Below are positions 1 through 6,485 of a stretch of 8,127 nucleotides of DNA, piece after piece (position 1 is the first letter of the stretch; each line of letters opens with the position of its first letter). Below the pieces are notes generated by a model. It saw only the letters and a program-made list of their open reading frames with translations, was not told the DNA's origin and did not search any database. The stretch covers positions 1-8,127 of the forward strand of contig JAPSJG010000156.1 in NCBI GenBank assembly GCA_031178305.1, read 5' to 3'. The DNA is from Sinorhizobium sp. GTDB lineage: Bacteria; Pseudomonadota; Alphaproteobacteria; Rhizobiales; Rhizobiaceae. The position numbers and the translations under genes are program-made.

Positions 1-1
1 G

Positions 2-88
2 GGCTGGCAGAGCCTTGGCCTCGTCCCCTCGCCGATTGCCGGTGGCGACGGCAACAAGGAGTTTCTTCTCGCGGGGCGGAAGCCATGA
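2..88 (+). CDS. tlyA: TlyA-family rRNA 2'-O-methyltransferase, C-terminal end (partial)
   Basis: Reading from base 2 gives an open frame of 28 codons ending in TGA at 86-88, with the C-terminal sequence GLVPSPIAGGDGNKEFLLAG followed by RKP. The SPI-x-GGDGN-x-EFL pattern is the characteristic tail of rhizobial TlyA/hemolysin-A-like proteins, S4-domain FtsJ-like methyltransferases that methylate ribose 2'-O positions in 16S and 23S rRNA. Only the tail is present; the S4 domain and the catalytic K-D-K-E core lie outside the window. The stop codon overlaps the start of the next RNA methyltransferase (ATGA at 85-88), so the two are probably translationally coupled. In rhizobia tlyA commonly follows dxs (recalled, not visible here). 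The assignment rests on a short tail, so it is good but not certain. Confidence 0.75.
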   Translation, partial: GWQSLGLVPSPIAGGDGNKEFLLAGRKP

Positions 89-1335
89 GCACCGAGATCG
101 TGAAGATCAGCCGCCTGGGCGCGCAGGGCGACGGTATCGCGCAGACCGACACCGGCCCCGTCTACGCCCCTTTCACCCTGCCCGGAGAAATCGTGGCGCT
201 TGCCGTCGACAAGAACCACGGCACGCTGGTCTCGCTGAGAGAGGCGTCTTTGGAGCGCGTCGAGCCGAAATGCCGTCATTTCGGACCGGACGGAGTGAAT
301 GGTACCTGCGGGGGCTGCAGCCTGCAGCACGCATCTGACGCGCTCTATCACGCCTTCAAGCGCAAACTCGTTATTGACGCCTTGAAATCAAAGGGCCTGA
401 CGCCCGAGGTCGCACCGCTCCTGATCGCCCATCCCGGCGAGCGCCGGCGCGTTGTGTTCACCGCCCGGCGCACGGAAAAGGGACTGCTGCTCGGCTATAA
501 TCAGGCTGCGAGCCACCATATCGTGACGATCGAAGAGTGTCCCATCGCCAGCCCCGGCATCGTCTGGCGGCTCGCCACCATCCGCAAGATCGCCGCGGCG
601 ATGGCTCCGACGTCCGAACCGTTCCGCATCACCGTCCTTGAAACCGAGACCGGCCTCGACCTCGCTTTCGAGGGCCTCAAGCTCAGCGATCGGCAGCGTC
701 GCTCGACCGTCGAGACGGTTCTCGGCGAGCGGGGCATCGCCCGCGTCAGCCTCAACGGCGAGATCATCATCGAGCCCGTCAAACCCATCATCGATTTCGG
801 CGGCGTCGCCGTCTCAACACCGCCCGGCGCCTTCACGCAGGCGACGCGCCCGGCCGAGGAGGCGATGGCCAAGCTCGTGCTCGGCCATCTCGGCAAGGCG
901 AAGCGCGTCGCCGACCTCTTCGCTGGTATCGGCACGTTTGCGCTCCGGATCGCCCGTACCGCGCGTGTCCATGCCGTGGAAGGCGACGACAAAGCGCTGA
1001 AGGCGCTCGATTTTGCCGCGCGCAACACGCAGGGGCTGAAGCCGGCGACGGTCGAGAAACGCGATCTTTTCCGCCGTCCGATGATGGCGCAGGAACTGAA
1101 GGTCTTCGACGCCGTCGTCTTCGACCCGCCGCGCGCGGGTGCCGAAGCGCAGTGCCATGAGCTTGCCCGCTCCGGCGTGAAGAAGATCGCGGCGGTCTCC
1201 TGCAATCCGGTGACCCTTGCTAGAGACCTCTCCATCCTTGTCGCGTCCGGTTACCGCATCACATCTGTGACACCGATTGACCAGTTCCTCTGGTCGGCGC
1301 ATGTCGAGTCGGTCGCGACGCTGGAGAAAGGATGA
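85..1335 (+). CDS. Class I SAM-dependent RNA (uracil-C5) methyltransferase, Fe-S, RlmD/TrmA superfamily
   Basis: This 416-aa protein should transfer a methyl group from S-adenosylmethionine to C5 of a uridine in rRNA or tRNA. Residues about 1-55 form a TRAM-type RNA-binding domain (GAQGDGIA, then TLPGE). Cys63, Cys75, Cys78 and Cys152 match the four [4Fe-4S] ligands of RlmD-type enzymes (C-x11-C-x2-C, then a distant CP). The Rossmann methyltransferase domain follows: GAFTQ (248-252), motif I DLFAGIGTF (277-285), motif IV DPPRAG (347-352), and SCNP with the catalytic nucleophile Cys373. A late E408 in HVESV fits the family's general base. The start overlaps the tlyA stop by ATGA, with a GGAAG ribosome site at 78-82. 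Which uridine is modified (23S U1939, U747 or tRNA U54) cannot be told from sequence alone, so no symbol is given. Confidence 0.92.
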   Translation: MSTEIVKISRLGAQGDGIAQTDTGPVYAPFTLPGEIVALAVDKNHGTLVSLREASLERVEPKCRHFGPDGVNGTCGGCSLQHASDALYHAFKRKLVIDALKSKGLTPEVAPLLIAHPGERRRVVFTARRTEKGLLLGYNQAASHHIVTIEECPIASPGIVWRLATIRKIAAAMAPTSEPFRITVLETETGLDLAFEGLKLSDRQRRSTVETVLGERGIARVSLNGEIIIEPVKPIIDFGGVAVSTPPGAFTQATRPAEEAMAKLVLGHLGKAKRVADLFAGIGTFALRIARTARVHAVEGDDKALKALDFAARNTQGLKPATVEKRDLFRRPMMAQELKVFDAVVFDPPRAGAEAQCHELARSGVKKIAAVSCNPVTLARDLSILVASGYRITSVTPIDQFLWSAHVESVATLEKG

Positions 1336-1411
1336 AAGGACGAATTAACTTCCACTTGGGCCACTGAGTTCGCGTCCGGTAACGCGTAAATCGGAAGTGT
1401 ATGAGTGGAGG

Positions 1412-1441
1412 CAAAAAAGAGAGGTGGTCGGGAGCCACCTC
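1412..1441 (-). terminator. Rho-independent terminator of the acyl-CoA dehydrogenase/crotonase operon
   Basis: On the minus strand a 7-bp perfect stem, GAGGTGG/CCACCTC (1435-1441 with 1421-1427, extended by a G-T pair), encloses a short loop. A T-rich run, TCTTTTTT, follows at about 1419-1412. It begins about 30 bases beyond the crotonase stop codon. Read on the plus strand the same hairpin is followed by ACGATG with no T-run, so it should not efficiently terminate the upstream RNA methyltransferase operon. Confidence 0.85.
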
Positions 1442-1472
1442 ACGATGCGATTACCCAAATCGAGTATCACAA

Positions 1473-2225
1473 TTAGCGACGCATGAAGGCCTCGAAGGCG
1501 GCACGCGCTTCGGCGCTCTTCAATTGCGCCGCAAAGTGCTCCGCCTCCTCGTCGATCCGGGTCAGCACGTCCTTGCGGTCGCCGCGAATGAGGTCGCGGG
1601 CGATGCGCAATGCCTCGGGCGGCTTCCTGGCAAGCCCCGCGGCAATCGAGAGTGTCTCCTCCTCGACGCTCTCCTCGTCGACGATCTTCCAGATCAGCCC
1701 GGCTGCAAGCGCATCGGCAGCTTCGAGCGGTTCACCGGCGGCAAGTAGAGCAAAGGCGCGCTGATGTCCGATGAGGCGCGGCGCGATCAGGCTCGAAGCC
1801 GCTTCGGGGACAAGCGCGAGGTCGACAAAGGGTGTCCTGAAGAGCGAACGGGCGGAAGCGACCGTCAGGTCGCAGTGGAGATGAATCGTCGTGCCGATAC
1901 CGATTGCCAGGCCATCGACGCCGGAGACGATCGGCTTTGTCGCACCTGCAAGTGCCCGAAGAAAGTCCAGCACCTCGCGCCCCATGCTCCCGCCCAAGGC
2001 GACGGCGAGGAAGTCGGCCATGTCATTGCCGGCCGAGAAACAACCTTCCGTTCCCAGGAACGCCGTCACGCGGATTGCCAGATCCGATTGCGCGACCGTC
2101 AGCGCAGTCGTCATCTTCGCGTACATCTCGCGCGTGATGGCGTTCTTCTTTTCCGGCCGGTTCAATCGGATGACCTGGACGCCGGGATGGGCGTCTGGGC
2201 GTTCGACGAGGACGTGGTTGGTCAT
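1473..2225 (-). CDS. Crotonase-fold protein, probable enoyl-CoA delta-isomerase/hydratase family (ECI2-like)
   Basis: This 250-aa protein belongs to the enoyl-CoA hydratase/isomerase superfamily and probably acts on an unsaturated acyl-CoA in beta-oxidation in the cytoplasm. The oxyanion-hole segments are FSAGNDM (63-69) and GLAIGIG (105-111). The segment TPFVDLALVPEAASS (131-145) closely resembles the TPF-x-x-LG-x-x-PEGCSS region of delta3,delta2-enoyl-CoA isomerase 2, with Glu141 where that enzyme has its catalytic glutamate. The two glutamates of true hydratases appear absent (Thr113 and Phe133 sit at those positions by eye). The start at 2225 gives MTNHVLVERP and is preceded by AAGGG. Upstream in-frame codons overlap the acyl-CoA dehydrogenase gene and were rejected. 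It lies 11 bases after the dehydrogenase stop, in the same operon. It is commonly annotated simply as enoyl-CoA hydratase; the substrate is unknown. Confidence 0.88.
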   Translation of the reverse strand: MTNHVLVERPDAHPGVQVIRLNRPEKKNAITREMYAKMTTALTVAQSDLAIRVTAFLGTEGCFSAGNDMADFLAVALGGSMGREVLDFLRALAGATKPIVSGVDGLAIGIGTTIHLHCDLTVASARSLFRTPFVDLALVPEAASSLIAPRLIGHQRAFALLAAGEPLEAADALAAGLIWKIVDEESVEEETLSIAAGLARKPPEALRIARDLIRGDRKDVLTRIDEEAEHFAAQLKSAEARAAFEAFMRR

Positions 2226-2236
2226 GGGCAGCCCTT

Positions 2237-4018
2237 TCAGTCGAGAATGGCGCGGGCTGCCGCGAGGCTTGCCGCTCCTTTGACGACGCTGTCCTTGAGC
2301 GCCGCCGTTTCCGCGAGCAGGTTTTCCGCGGCGAAGCGGCAAAGCGCGATGCGCGACGCCTGCTTGCCGTCGCCCGCATCCGCGAGTCCGCCCTTGGCGA
2401 GGTAGACGCCGGTCAGCGTAAGACCGAAGAGGCGCTGGTAGGCCGTGGCGCCGGCGAGCGCATCGGTCTGCCTGCCTTCGCCAAGTGCCGCCAGCAGCCA
2501 ATCGGTCGCCTCCGCGAGAGCGGCGATGGCCGCGTCGAGCCGCGCGGCAGTCTCGCCAAACCCTTCATTGTTCGAGGCACCGACAGCAGTCGCGACCTGC
2601 CGGAGTTCGTCGATAAAGCCGCGCACTTGGGCGCCATCAGAAAATGGCAGCTTGCGGGTAACGAGGTCGATCGCCTGGATGCCGTTGGTGCCTTCGTAGA
2701 TCGGCGCGATGCGGGCGTCGCGCAGATAGCGGGCCGCCCCGGTCTCCTCAATGAAGCCCATGCCGCCATGCACCTGGATACCCATCGAGGCGACGTCGAC
2801 GCCGGCATCGGTCGCAAACGACTTGGCGATCGGCGTCAGGAGGCTCGAGCGTTCTTGCCAATGGCGCGCCTCGTCGCCCACTCCCACATGCGCCATATCG
2901 ACTGCGTGGGCGCAGGCATAGGCGATGGCCCGCGCGCCCTGGGTGAGCGCCCGCATCGTCAACAGTGTTCGGGCGACATCGGGATGGTCAATGATCGGGC
3001 TCATGCCTTCGCCCGCCCATCCGGGTGACCTGCCCTGTGTGCGTTCCTTGGCGTAGGCGATCGCCTTTTGGGTCGCGGCCTCGGCGATCGCGACGCCCTG
3101 TATGCCGACGGCAAGCCGGGCATTGTTCATCATCGTGAACATGCAGGCGAGCCCGCGATTTTCCTCGCCCACGAGATAGCCGATCGCACCCTTTTCCTCG
3201 CCGAACTTCCCATCGCCATAGATCATTGTGCAGGTGGGCGATCCGTGAATGCCGAGCTTGTGCTCGAGCGCATGGCAGAAGAGGTCGTTGCGGGCGCCGA
3301 GAGAGCCATCTTCATTGACGAGGAACTTCGGCACGAGGAAGAGCGAAATGCCTTTCGTGCCGGGTGGAGCGTCGGGCAGGCGCGCAAGCACGAGATGGAT
3401 GATGTTGTCGGTGAAGTCGTGCTCGCCCCAGGTGATGAAGATCTTCTGGCCGTAGATGCGGTAGGTGCCGTCGTCGCGGCGCACGGCACGCGTCTTGAGC
3501 ACGCCCAGATCCGAGCCAGCATGCGGCTCGGTGAGGTTCATGGTGCCCATCCACTCGCCTGAAACCATCCTCGGCAGGAAGGTCGCCTTCAATTCGTCCG
3601 TGCCGTGTTTCTCCAGCGCCTCGATGGCGCCCATCGTCAGCGTCGGACCGAGCGCAAAGGCCATCGAGCCGCTGTTCCACATTTCCATGGCGGCAACGTG
3701 CAGCATGTGCGGCAGGTTTTGACCACCGAAGTCCTCCGGCGCCGTCAGGCCGTTCCAGCCGCCGGCGATCCATCCATGATAGAGATCGCGCCATCCGTCC
3801 GGAGTCTTGACCGATCCATTGACGAGGCGCGATCCCTGCCTGTCGCCGATCTCGCCGAGCGGCGCCACCTCCTCAGTCGCAAAGCGGCCGGCTTCCGAGA
3901 GGATTGCTTCGACGAGATCCTCGCCGAGTTCGCCGAACGTCCCCGCATTCAAAGCGCCCGCCATACCGGCCACGTGCTTCAAGGTGAATGCGATCTCTTC
4001 GACCGGCGCCTTGTACAT
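2237..4018 (-). CDS. Acyl-CoA dehydrogenase, long FadE/DmdC-like subfamily with C-terminal extension
   Basis: A FAD-dependent acyl-CoA dehydrogenase of 593 aa, which should form the 2,3-double bond of an acyl-CoA and pass electrons to ETF. The N-terminal MYKAPVEEI and the approximately 200 residues beyond the usual ~380-aa core mark the bacterial long subfamily (N-terminal helix plus extra C-terminal domain), which also contains 3-methylmercaptopropionyl-CoA dehydrogenase DmdC. The first family signature is MGTMNLTEPHAGSDLG (157-172) and the second QVHGGMGFIEETGAARYLRD (415-434). The catalytic base is Glu442 in YEGTNGIQ. The start ATG at 4016-4018 has a strong GGAGGA ribosome site (4026-4031) seven bases upstream. 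It is the first gene of an operon with the crotonase downstream and has a MerR-type promoter upstream. Chain-length or branched substrate preference cannot be read from the sequence, and DMSP-type metabolism is not shown by the context. Confidence 0.93.
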   Translation of the reverse strand: MYKAPVEEIAFTLKHVAGMAGALNAGTFGELGEDLVEAILSEAGRFATEEVAPLGEIGDRQGSRLVNGSVKTPDGWRDLYHGWIAGGWNGLTAPEDFGGQNLPHMLHVAAMEMWNSGSMAFALGPTLTMGAIEALEKHGTDELKATFLPRMVSGEWMGTMNLTEPHAGSDLGVLKTRAVRRDDGTYRIYGQKIFITWGEHDFTDNIIHLVLARLPDAPPGTKGISLFLVPKFLVNEDGSLGARNDLFCHALEHKLGIHGSPTCTMIYGDGKFGEEKGAIGYLVGEENRGLACMFTMMNNARLAVGIQGVAIAEAATQKAIAYAKERTQGRSPGWAGEGMSPIIDHPDVARTLLTMRALTQGARAIAYACAHAVDMAHVGVGDEARHWQERSSLLTPIAKSFATDAGVDVASMGIQVHGGMGFIEETGAARYLRDARIAPIYEGTNGIQAIDLVTRKLPFSDGAQVRGFIDELRQVATAVGASNNEGFGETAARLDAAIAALAEATDWLLAALGEGRQTDALAGATAYQRLFGLTLTGVYLAKGGLADAGDGKQASRIALCRFAAENLLAETAALKDSVVKGAASLAAARAILD

Positions 4019-4025
4019 GCTGCTC

Positions 4026-4031
4026 TCCTCC
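4026..4031 (-). promoter_or_regulatory. Ribosome binding site of the acyl-CoA dehydrogenase
   Basis: GGAGGA on the minus strand, seven bases before the ATG at 4018. This near-perfect Shine-Dalgarno sequence fixes the start codon and suggests efficient translation once the operon is induced. Confidence 0.8.
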
Positions 4032-4075
4032 GGGCTACGGGCTTCGGCCGCTTCGCTCGTCTCCTACCCGGACAC

Positions 4076-4105
4076 TATCAATTTTTACGTAGACGTCAAC
4101 GTCAA
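4076..4105 (-). promoter_or_regulatory. Probable sigma-70 promoter of the acyl-CoA dehydrogenase operon
   Basis: On the minus strand TTGACG (4105-4100) resembles a -35 box and TTGATA (4081-4076) a -10 box, with an 18-base spacer, or 19 if the -10 is read one base later. The spacer contains the palindrome at 4084-4099, the layout of promoters controlled by MerR-family proteins. Transcription would begin about 50 bases before the start codon. The -10 is imperfect, so the exact boxes are uncertain. A second TTGACG at 4099-4094 is part of the palindrome. Confidence 0.5.
4084..4099. promoter_or_regulatory. MerR-type operator palindrome (LiuR-like)
   Basis: The 16-bp sequence TTTACGTAGACGTCAA has the symmetric form TT-N-ACGT-NN-ACGT-N-AA. 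A further half-site ACGTCAA follows at once (4099-4105), giving a tandem ACGTCA repeat. The shape resembles operators of MerR-family regulators of branched-chain amino acid and fatty acid breakdown (LiuR group), which bind between -35 and -10. No regulator gene is in the window, so the identity of the protein is inferred from motif shape and the catabolic genes downstream. Confidence 0.55.
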
Positions 4106-4320
4106 TACTTTCAATTGGTGAGCGCCATTCCGAGTCGGCTTATAACGGCCCTGTAGGCGCTTTAGCTCCAAACGAGACTGAAGTCACTTCACACAATCAT
4201 GAGGCGAGCATGGTCCATGATTACCTCCACAGGTCAGTGTACAGAGGCGGCAGTCTCGCGCAGGATGCCGCCGGGGCTGGGATTTACGACCTTTTAACCC
4301 TAAGGCGGCAATCTCAGAGA
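4106..4320. other. Intergenic region upstream of the GH25 gene; no gene seen
   Basis: Together with the operon leader at 4019-4105 this makes about 300 bases between divergent genes. No convincing coding frame was found. An in-frame ATG at 4210 could extend the muramidase gene, but that reading puts 37 ordinary residues before a good signal peptide and was not chosen. TATAAC at 4141-4146 could be a plus-strand -10 box, but the nearest -35-like element (TTGGTG at 4115-4120) is spaced too far away at 20 bases. A symmetric interrupted palindrome lies at 4201-4227 and is listed separately. Confidence 0.5.
4201..4227. repeat. Interrupted palindrome upstream of the GH25 gene
   Basis: GAGG, four bases, CATGG, one base, CCATG, four bases, CCTC: both pairs of arms are exactly symmetric around base 4214. 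It lies about 95 bases before the muramidase start and could be an operator or a small RNA hairpin. With only nine paired bases on each side it may also be chance. Confidence 0.3.
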
Positions 4321-5382
4321 ATGGAAAAGCGGGGAATCTCGATTTCAGGGATGATCTTGCGCCTGGCGGCCCTGATGGGCCTGACCTTCGCGACGGCGAA
4401 CGCACGCGCCGGCGATCTCGAACCCTGGAAAAATCGGCAGAACGCTATCATTGTCGATGCATACGAGTTGAACAGCATCGACTGGGAAGCGATGCTGAAG
4501 GATAAGCGCATCGCCGGTTTCATCGCCAAGGCCTCGGACGGGCTGCCGGAAAGCTTCACCTGCACCGGCGATCACGGCGGTGACACGGTCGCCCATTGCA
4601 AGACGATGTGGCGCAAATATGCCGTCAGCCGGGAACTCTACCAGACGCGCCGCCTGATCGCTCGCTTCCACGGGCTGCTCTGGGGCGCCTATCACCTGGC
4701 GCGGCCCGGAAACCCTGTCGACCAGGCCAATCACTTCCTCGATTACGCCAACCCTCGCGACGACGAATTGATGGTCCTCGACATCGAAGGGATCGATCCC
4801 GAGAACTACATGTCGCTCGAGGACGCCGCGATCTTCGCCGGCCATATCAAGGCCCGCACCGGGCGCTATCCCATCCTCTACACCAATCACGTCACGGCGA
4901 AATATATTGCCGACAACCGCTTCAAGCATCGGCTGCTTTCCCGTCTGCCGCTCTGGTATGCGCGCTACAAGCCCGACATCCGCAAGGTCTTTCCGATGGG
5001 CAATTGGGAGAGGTACGCGCTCTGGCAATTCTCCTCGGGACACAATTGCGGTAAGAAGCGCTGCCCGTACCGGGTACCCGGCACGCTCGAGGACATCGAC
5101 GTCAATGTTGCGGCGATGAGCCTCGCCACATTGAAGCAGTTCTGGCCCCATGGTGCTCTCCTGCCGGAAAGGCCGCCGGTCCTGACCGTCATCGCGTCGG
5201 CGCGGGTGGGCATGGCCCCGGCAGCCAGTGCCGAGACCGCGACCTCGCTGTCGCAACCCTTGCTGATCAGCGAAGCTGAGGCCGAGAGCGGTTCGGGCAG
5301 CGGCGTCGATGCGACCGTCACCGGCACCATCGGCATTAGGGCAGCCGAGGCGCGACTGCCCAACCAGCCCCAGCGGCGGTGA
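4321..5382 (+). CDS. Secreted GH25 family muramidase (lysozyme-like)
   Basis: A 353-aa glycoside hydrolase family 25 protein expected to cleave the beta-1,4 bond between N-acetylmuramic acid and N-acetylglucosamine in peptidoglycan. Residues 1-30 form a signal peptide: basic EKR, a hydrophobic stretch around ILRLAALMGLTFA, and a likely cut after ANARA. The GH25 barrel runs from about 40 to 275. Asp46 lies in IIVDAYE, YHLARPGNP at 124-132, the catalytic pair in LDIEGID (Asp154, Glu156), WYARY at 212-216, YALWQFSSG at 232-240, and DIDVN at 258-262. Four cysteines in the mature protein (81, 93, 243, 248) could form disulfides in the periplasm. The last 75 residues are Ala/Ser/Gly-rich with no recognised domain. 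The start is a choice: 4321 (MEKRGIS) gives the best signal peptide, while ATG at 4351 is also possible and neither has a strong ribosome site. The role may be wall remodelling or attack on other bacteria. Confidence 0.85.
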   Translation: MEKRGISISGMILRLAALMGLTFATANARAGDLEPWKNRQNAIIVDAYELNSIDWEAMLKDKRIAGFIAKASDGLPESFTCTGDHGGDTVAHCKTMWRKYAVSRELYQTRRLIARFHGLLWGAYHLARPGNPVDQANHFLDYANPRDDELMVLDIEGIDPENYMSLEDAAIFAGHIKARTGRYPILYTNHVTAKYIADNRFKHRLLSRLPLWYARYKPDIRKVFPMGNWERYALWQFSSGHNCGKKRCPYRVPGTLEDIDVNVAAMSLATLKQFWPHGALLPERPPVLTVIASARVGMAPAASAETATSLSQPLLISEAEAESGSGSGVDATVTGTIGIRAAEARLPNQPQRR

Positions 5383-5390
5383 CCGCACGT

Positions 5391-6485
5391 TCACGCCTCG
5401 ATCTGGACGTCGCCGAGCGGCCGCGAGCAGCAGGCGAGGATGTAGCCCTCGTCGATCTCGTCGTCGAGAATGCCGCCACTGTGGTTCATCTCCACATCGC
5501 CCGCAATCTTCAACACCCGGCAGGTGCCGCAGATGCCGCCCTCGCAGGCTGCACCGATCCTGACGCCATTGGCGCGCGCCGTCTGCAGGATCGTCTGGCC
5601 CGGCACCGCTGTTACCTCCTTGCCGCTCATGGTGAAGGTCACCTTCGCGGTTCCCGCTGCCGAAACCGCGCCGGCGCGAATGGCAAGCTCTTCGGCAGCG
5701 GGCGCCGCCGCAGGTTGGAAGCTCTCCTGATGGTAGCGGGCCATGTCGAAACCGACGGCCTGGAGCATCTCCCGGACTCCGCGCATGAAGGGCTCGGGAC
5801 CGCAGCAGAAGACCGTTCGTTCCAGGAAATCCGGAGCCAGCAGCGGCAGCTTCGTGGCGTCGATGCGGCCGCGCAGCCCGTGCCAGCCATGGCGCGCGTC
5901 GTGCCCTTCCACCAGGAAGCCGAGATTGAGACGCGGCATCTGCCTTGCGAGGATTTCCAGCTCCGGCTTGAACAGCAGATCCTCCGGGCGCCTCGCGCAG
6001 GATATGAAAGTGACATCCGTGTCCGGCGCGCAGTCCGCCATCCAGCGCGTCATCGATATCATCGGCGTGATGCCCGACCCGGCGGAAATGAAAAGATATT
6101 TTTCACCGGGATGACGGACGAAGCTGAAGTCGCCGAGCGGCCCGAGGGCTTTCAGCACCATGCCCGGCTTCAGATTGTCGAACATCCAGCGCGTGCCGAT
6201 GCTGTCTCGTTGCGTCTTAGCGGTGATCGAAACGGAGAGCGGCCGCGACGGAGAGGACGACAGCGTATAGGTACGCATCACCGGTTCCTCCCCGACTGGC
6301 AATTCGAGCGTCACGAATTGCCCGGGCAGGTAGCGGAACCATGCCGGCTTGTCGGAGCGGAAGGTGAAGGTCATCACGTCCGCGGTCTCGGCGACCACCG
6401 ATATGCATTCGAGCATGTGCTGGCGGTCGATCCAGGGACTGAGCTCGTCGAAATGATGGAAGGAACGGGGCATTTCCATTGTCAT
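5391..6485 (-). CDS. gbcB: Glycine betaine demethylase reductase component (FAD, NAD(P)H, 2Fe-2S)
   Basis: A 364-aa electron-transfer protein that should take electrons from NAD(P)H through FAD and a plant-type 2Fe-2S centre to the Rieske oxygenase encoded just upstream. Residues 25-120 form the flavin domain with RTYTLSS (71-77). Residues 125-245 bind the pyridine nucleotide, with GSGITPM (136-142) and CGPEPFM (228-234). After an Ala-rich linker (about 258-278) comes a C-terminal ferredoxin with Cys314, Cys319, Cys322 and Cys352 (C-x4-C-x2-C-x29-C). This FAD-NAD-ferredoxin order and the length match GbcB of Pseudomonas and the hybrid oxidoreductases often called hcp reductase-like. The start codon overlaps the gbcA stop (ATGA, 6485-6482), implying coupled translation and equal amounts. 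ATG at 6479 is an alternative start two codons in. Confidence 0.9.
   Translation of the reverse strand: MTMEMPRSFHHFDELSPWIDRQHMLECISVVAETADVMTFTFRSDKPAWFRYLPGQFVTLELPVGEEPVMRTYTLSSSPSRPLSVSITAKTQRDSIGTRWMFDNLKPGMVLKALGPLGDFSFVRHPGEKYLFISAGSGITPMISMTRWMADCAPDTDVTFISCARRPEDLLFKPELEILARQMPRLNLGFLVEGHDARHGWHGLRGRIDATKLPLLAPDFLERTVFCCGPEPFMRGVREMLQAVGFDMARYHQESFQPAAAPAAEELAIRAGAVSAAGTAKVTFTMSGKEVTAVPGQTILQTARANGVRIGAACEGGICGTCRVLKIAGDVEMNHSGGILDDEIDEGYILACCSRPLGDVQIEA

Noticed and set aside
1348..1398. ACTTCC/GGAAGT inverted repeat after the RNA methyltransferase gene as its terminator
   Set aside because: The arms are six bases with about 40 bases between them and no T-run follows.
2226..2501. 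N-terminal extension of the crotonase to 342 aa
   Set aside because: It would overlap the end of the acyl-CoA dehydrogenase in another frame and adds Arg-rich sequence unlike crotonases. ATG 2225 begins the normal family N-terminus.
4210..4320. Upstream start of the GH25 gene at 4210
   Set aside because: It would bury the signal peptide behind 37 residues of non-hydrophobic sequence, and the ATG lies in the palindrome without a ribosome site.
4345..5394. 349-codon minus-strand open frame opposite the GH25 gene
   Set aside because: Shadow frame. The plus strand encodes a signal peptide and the intact GH25 active site.
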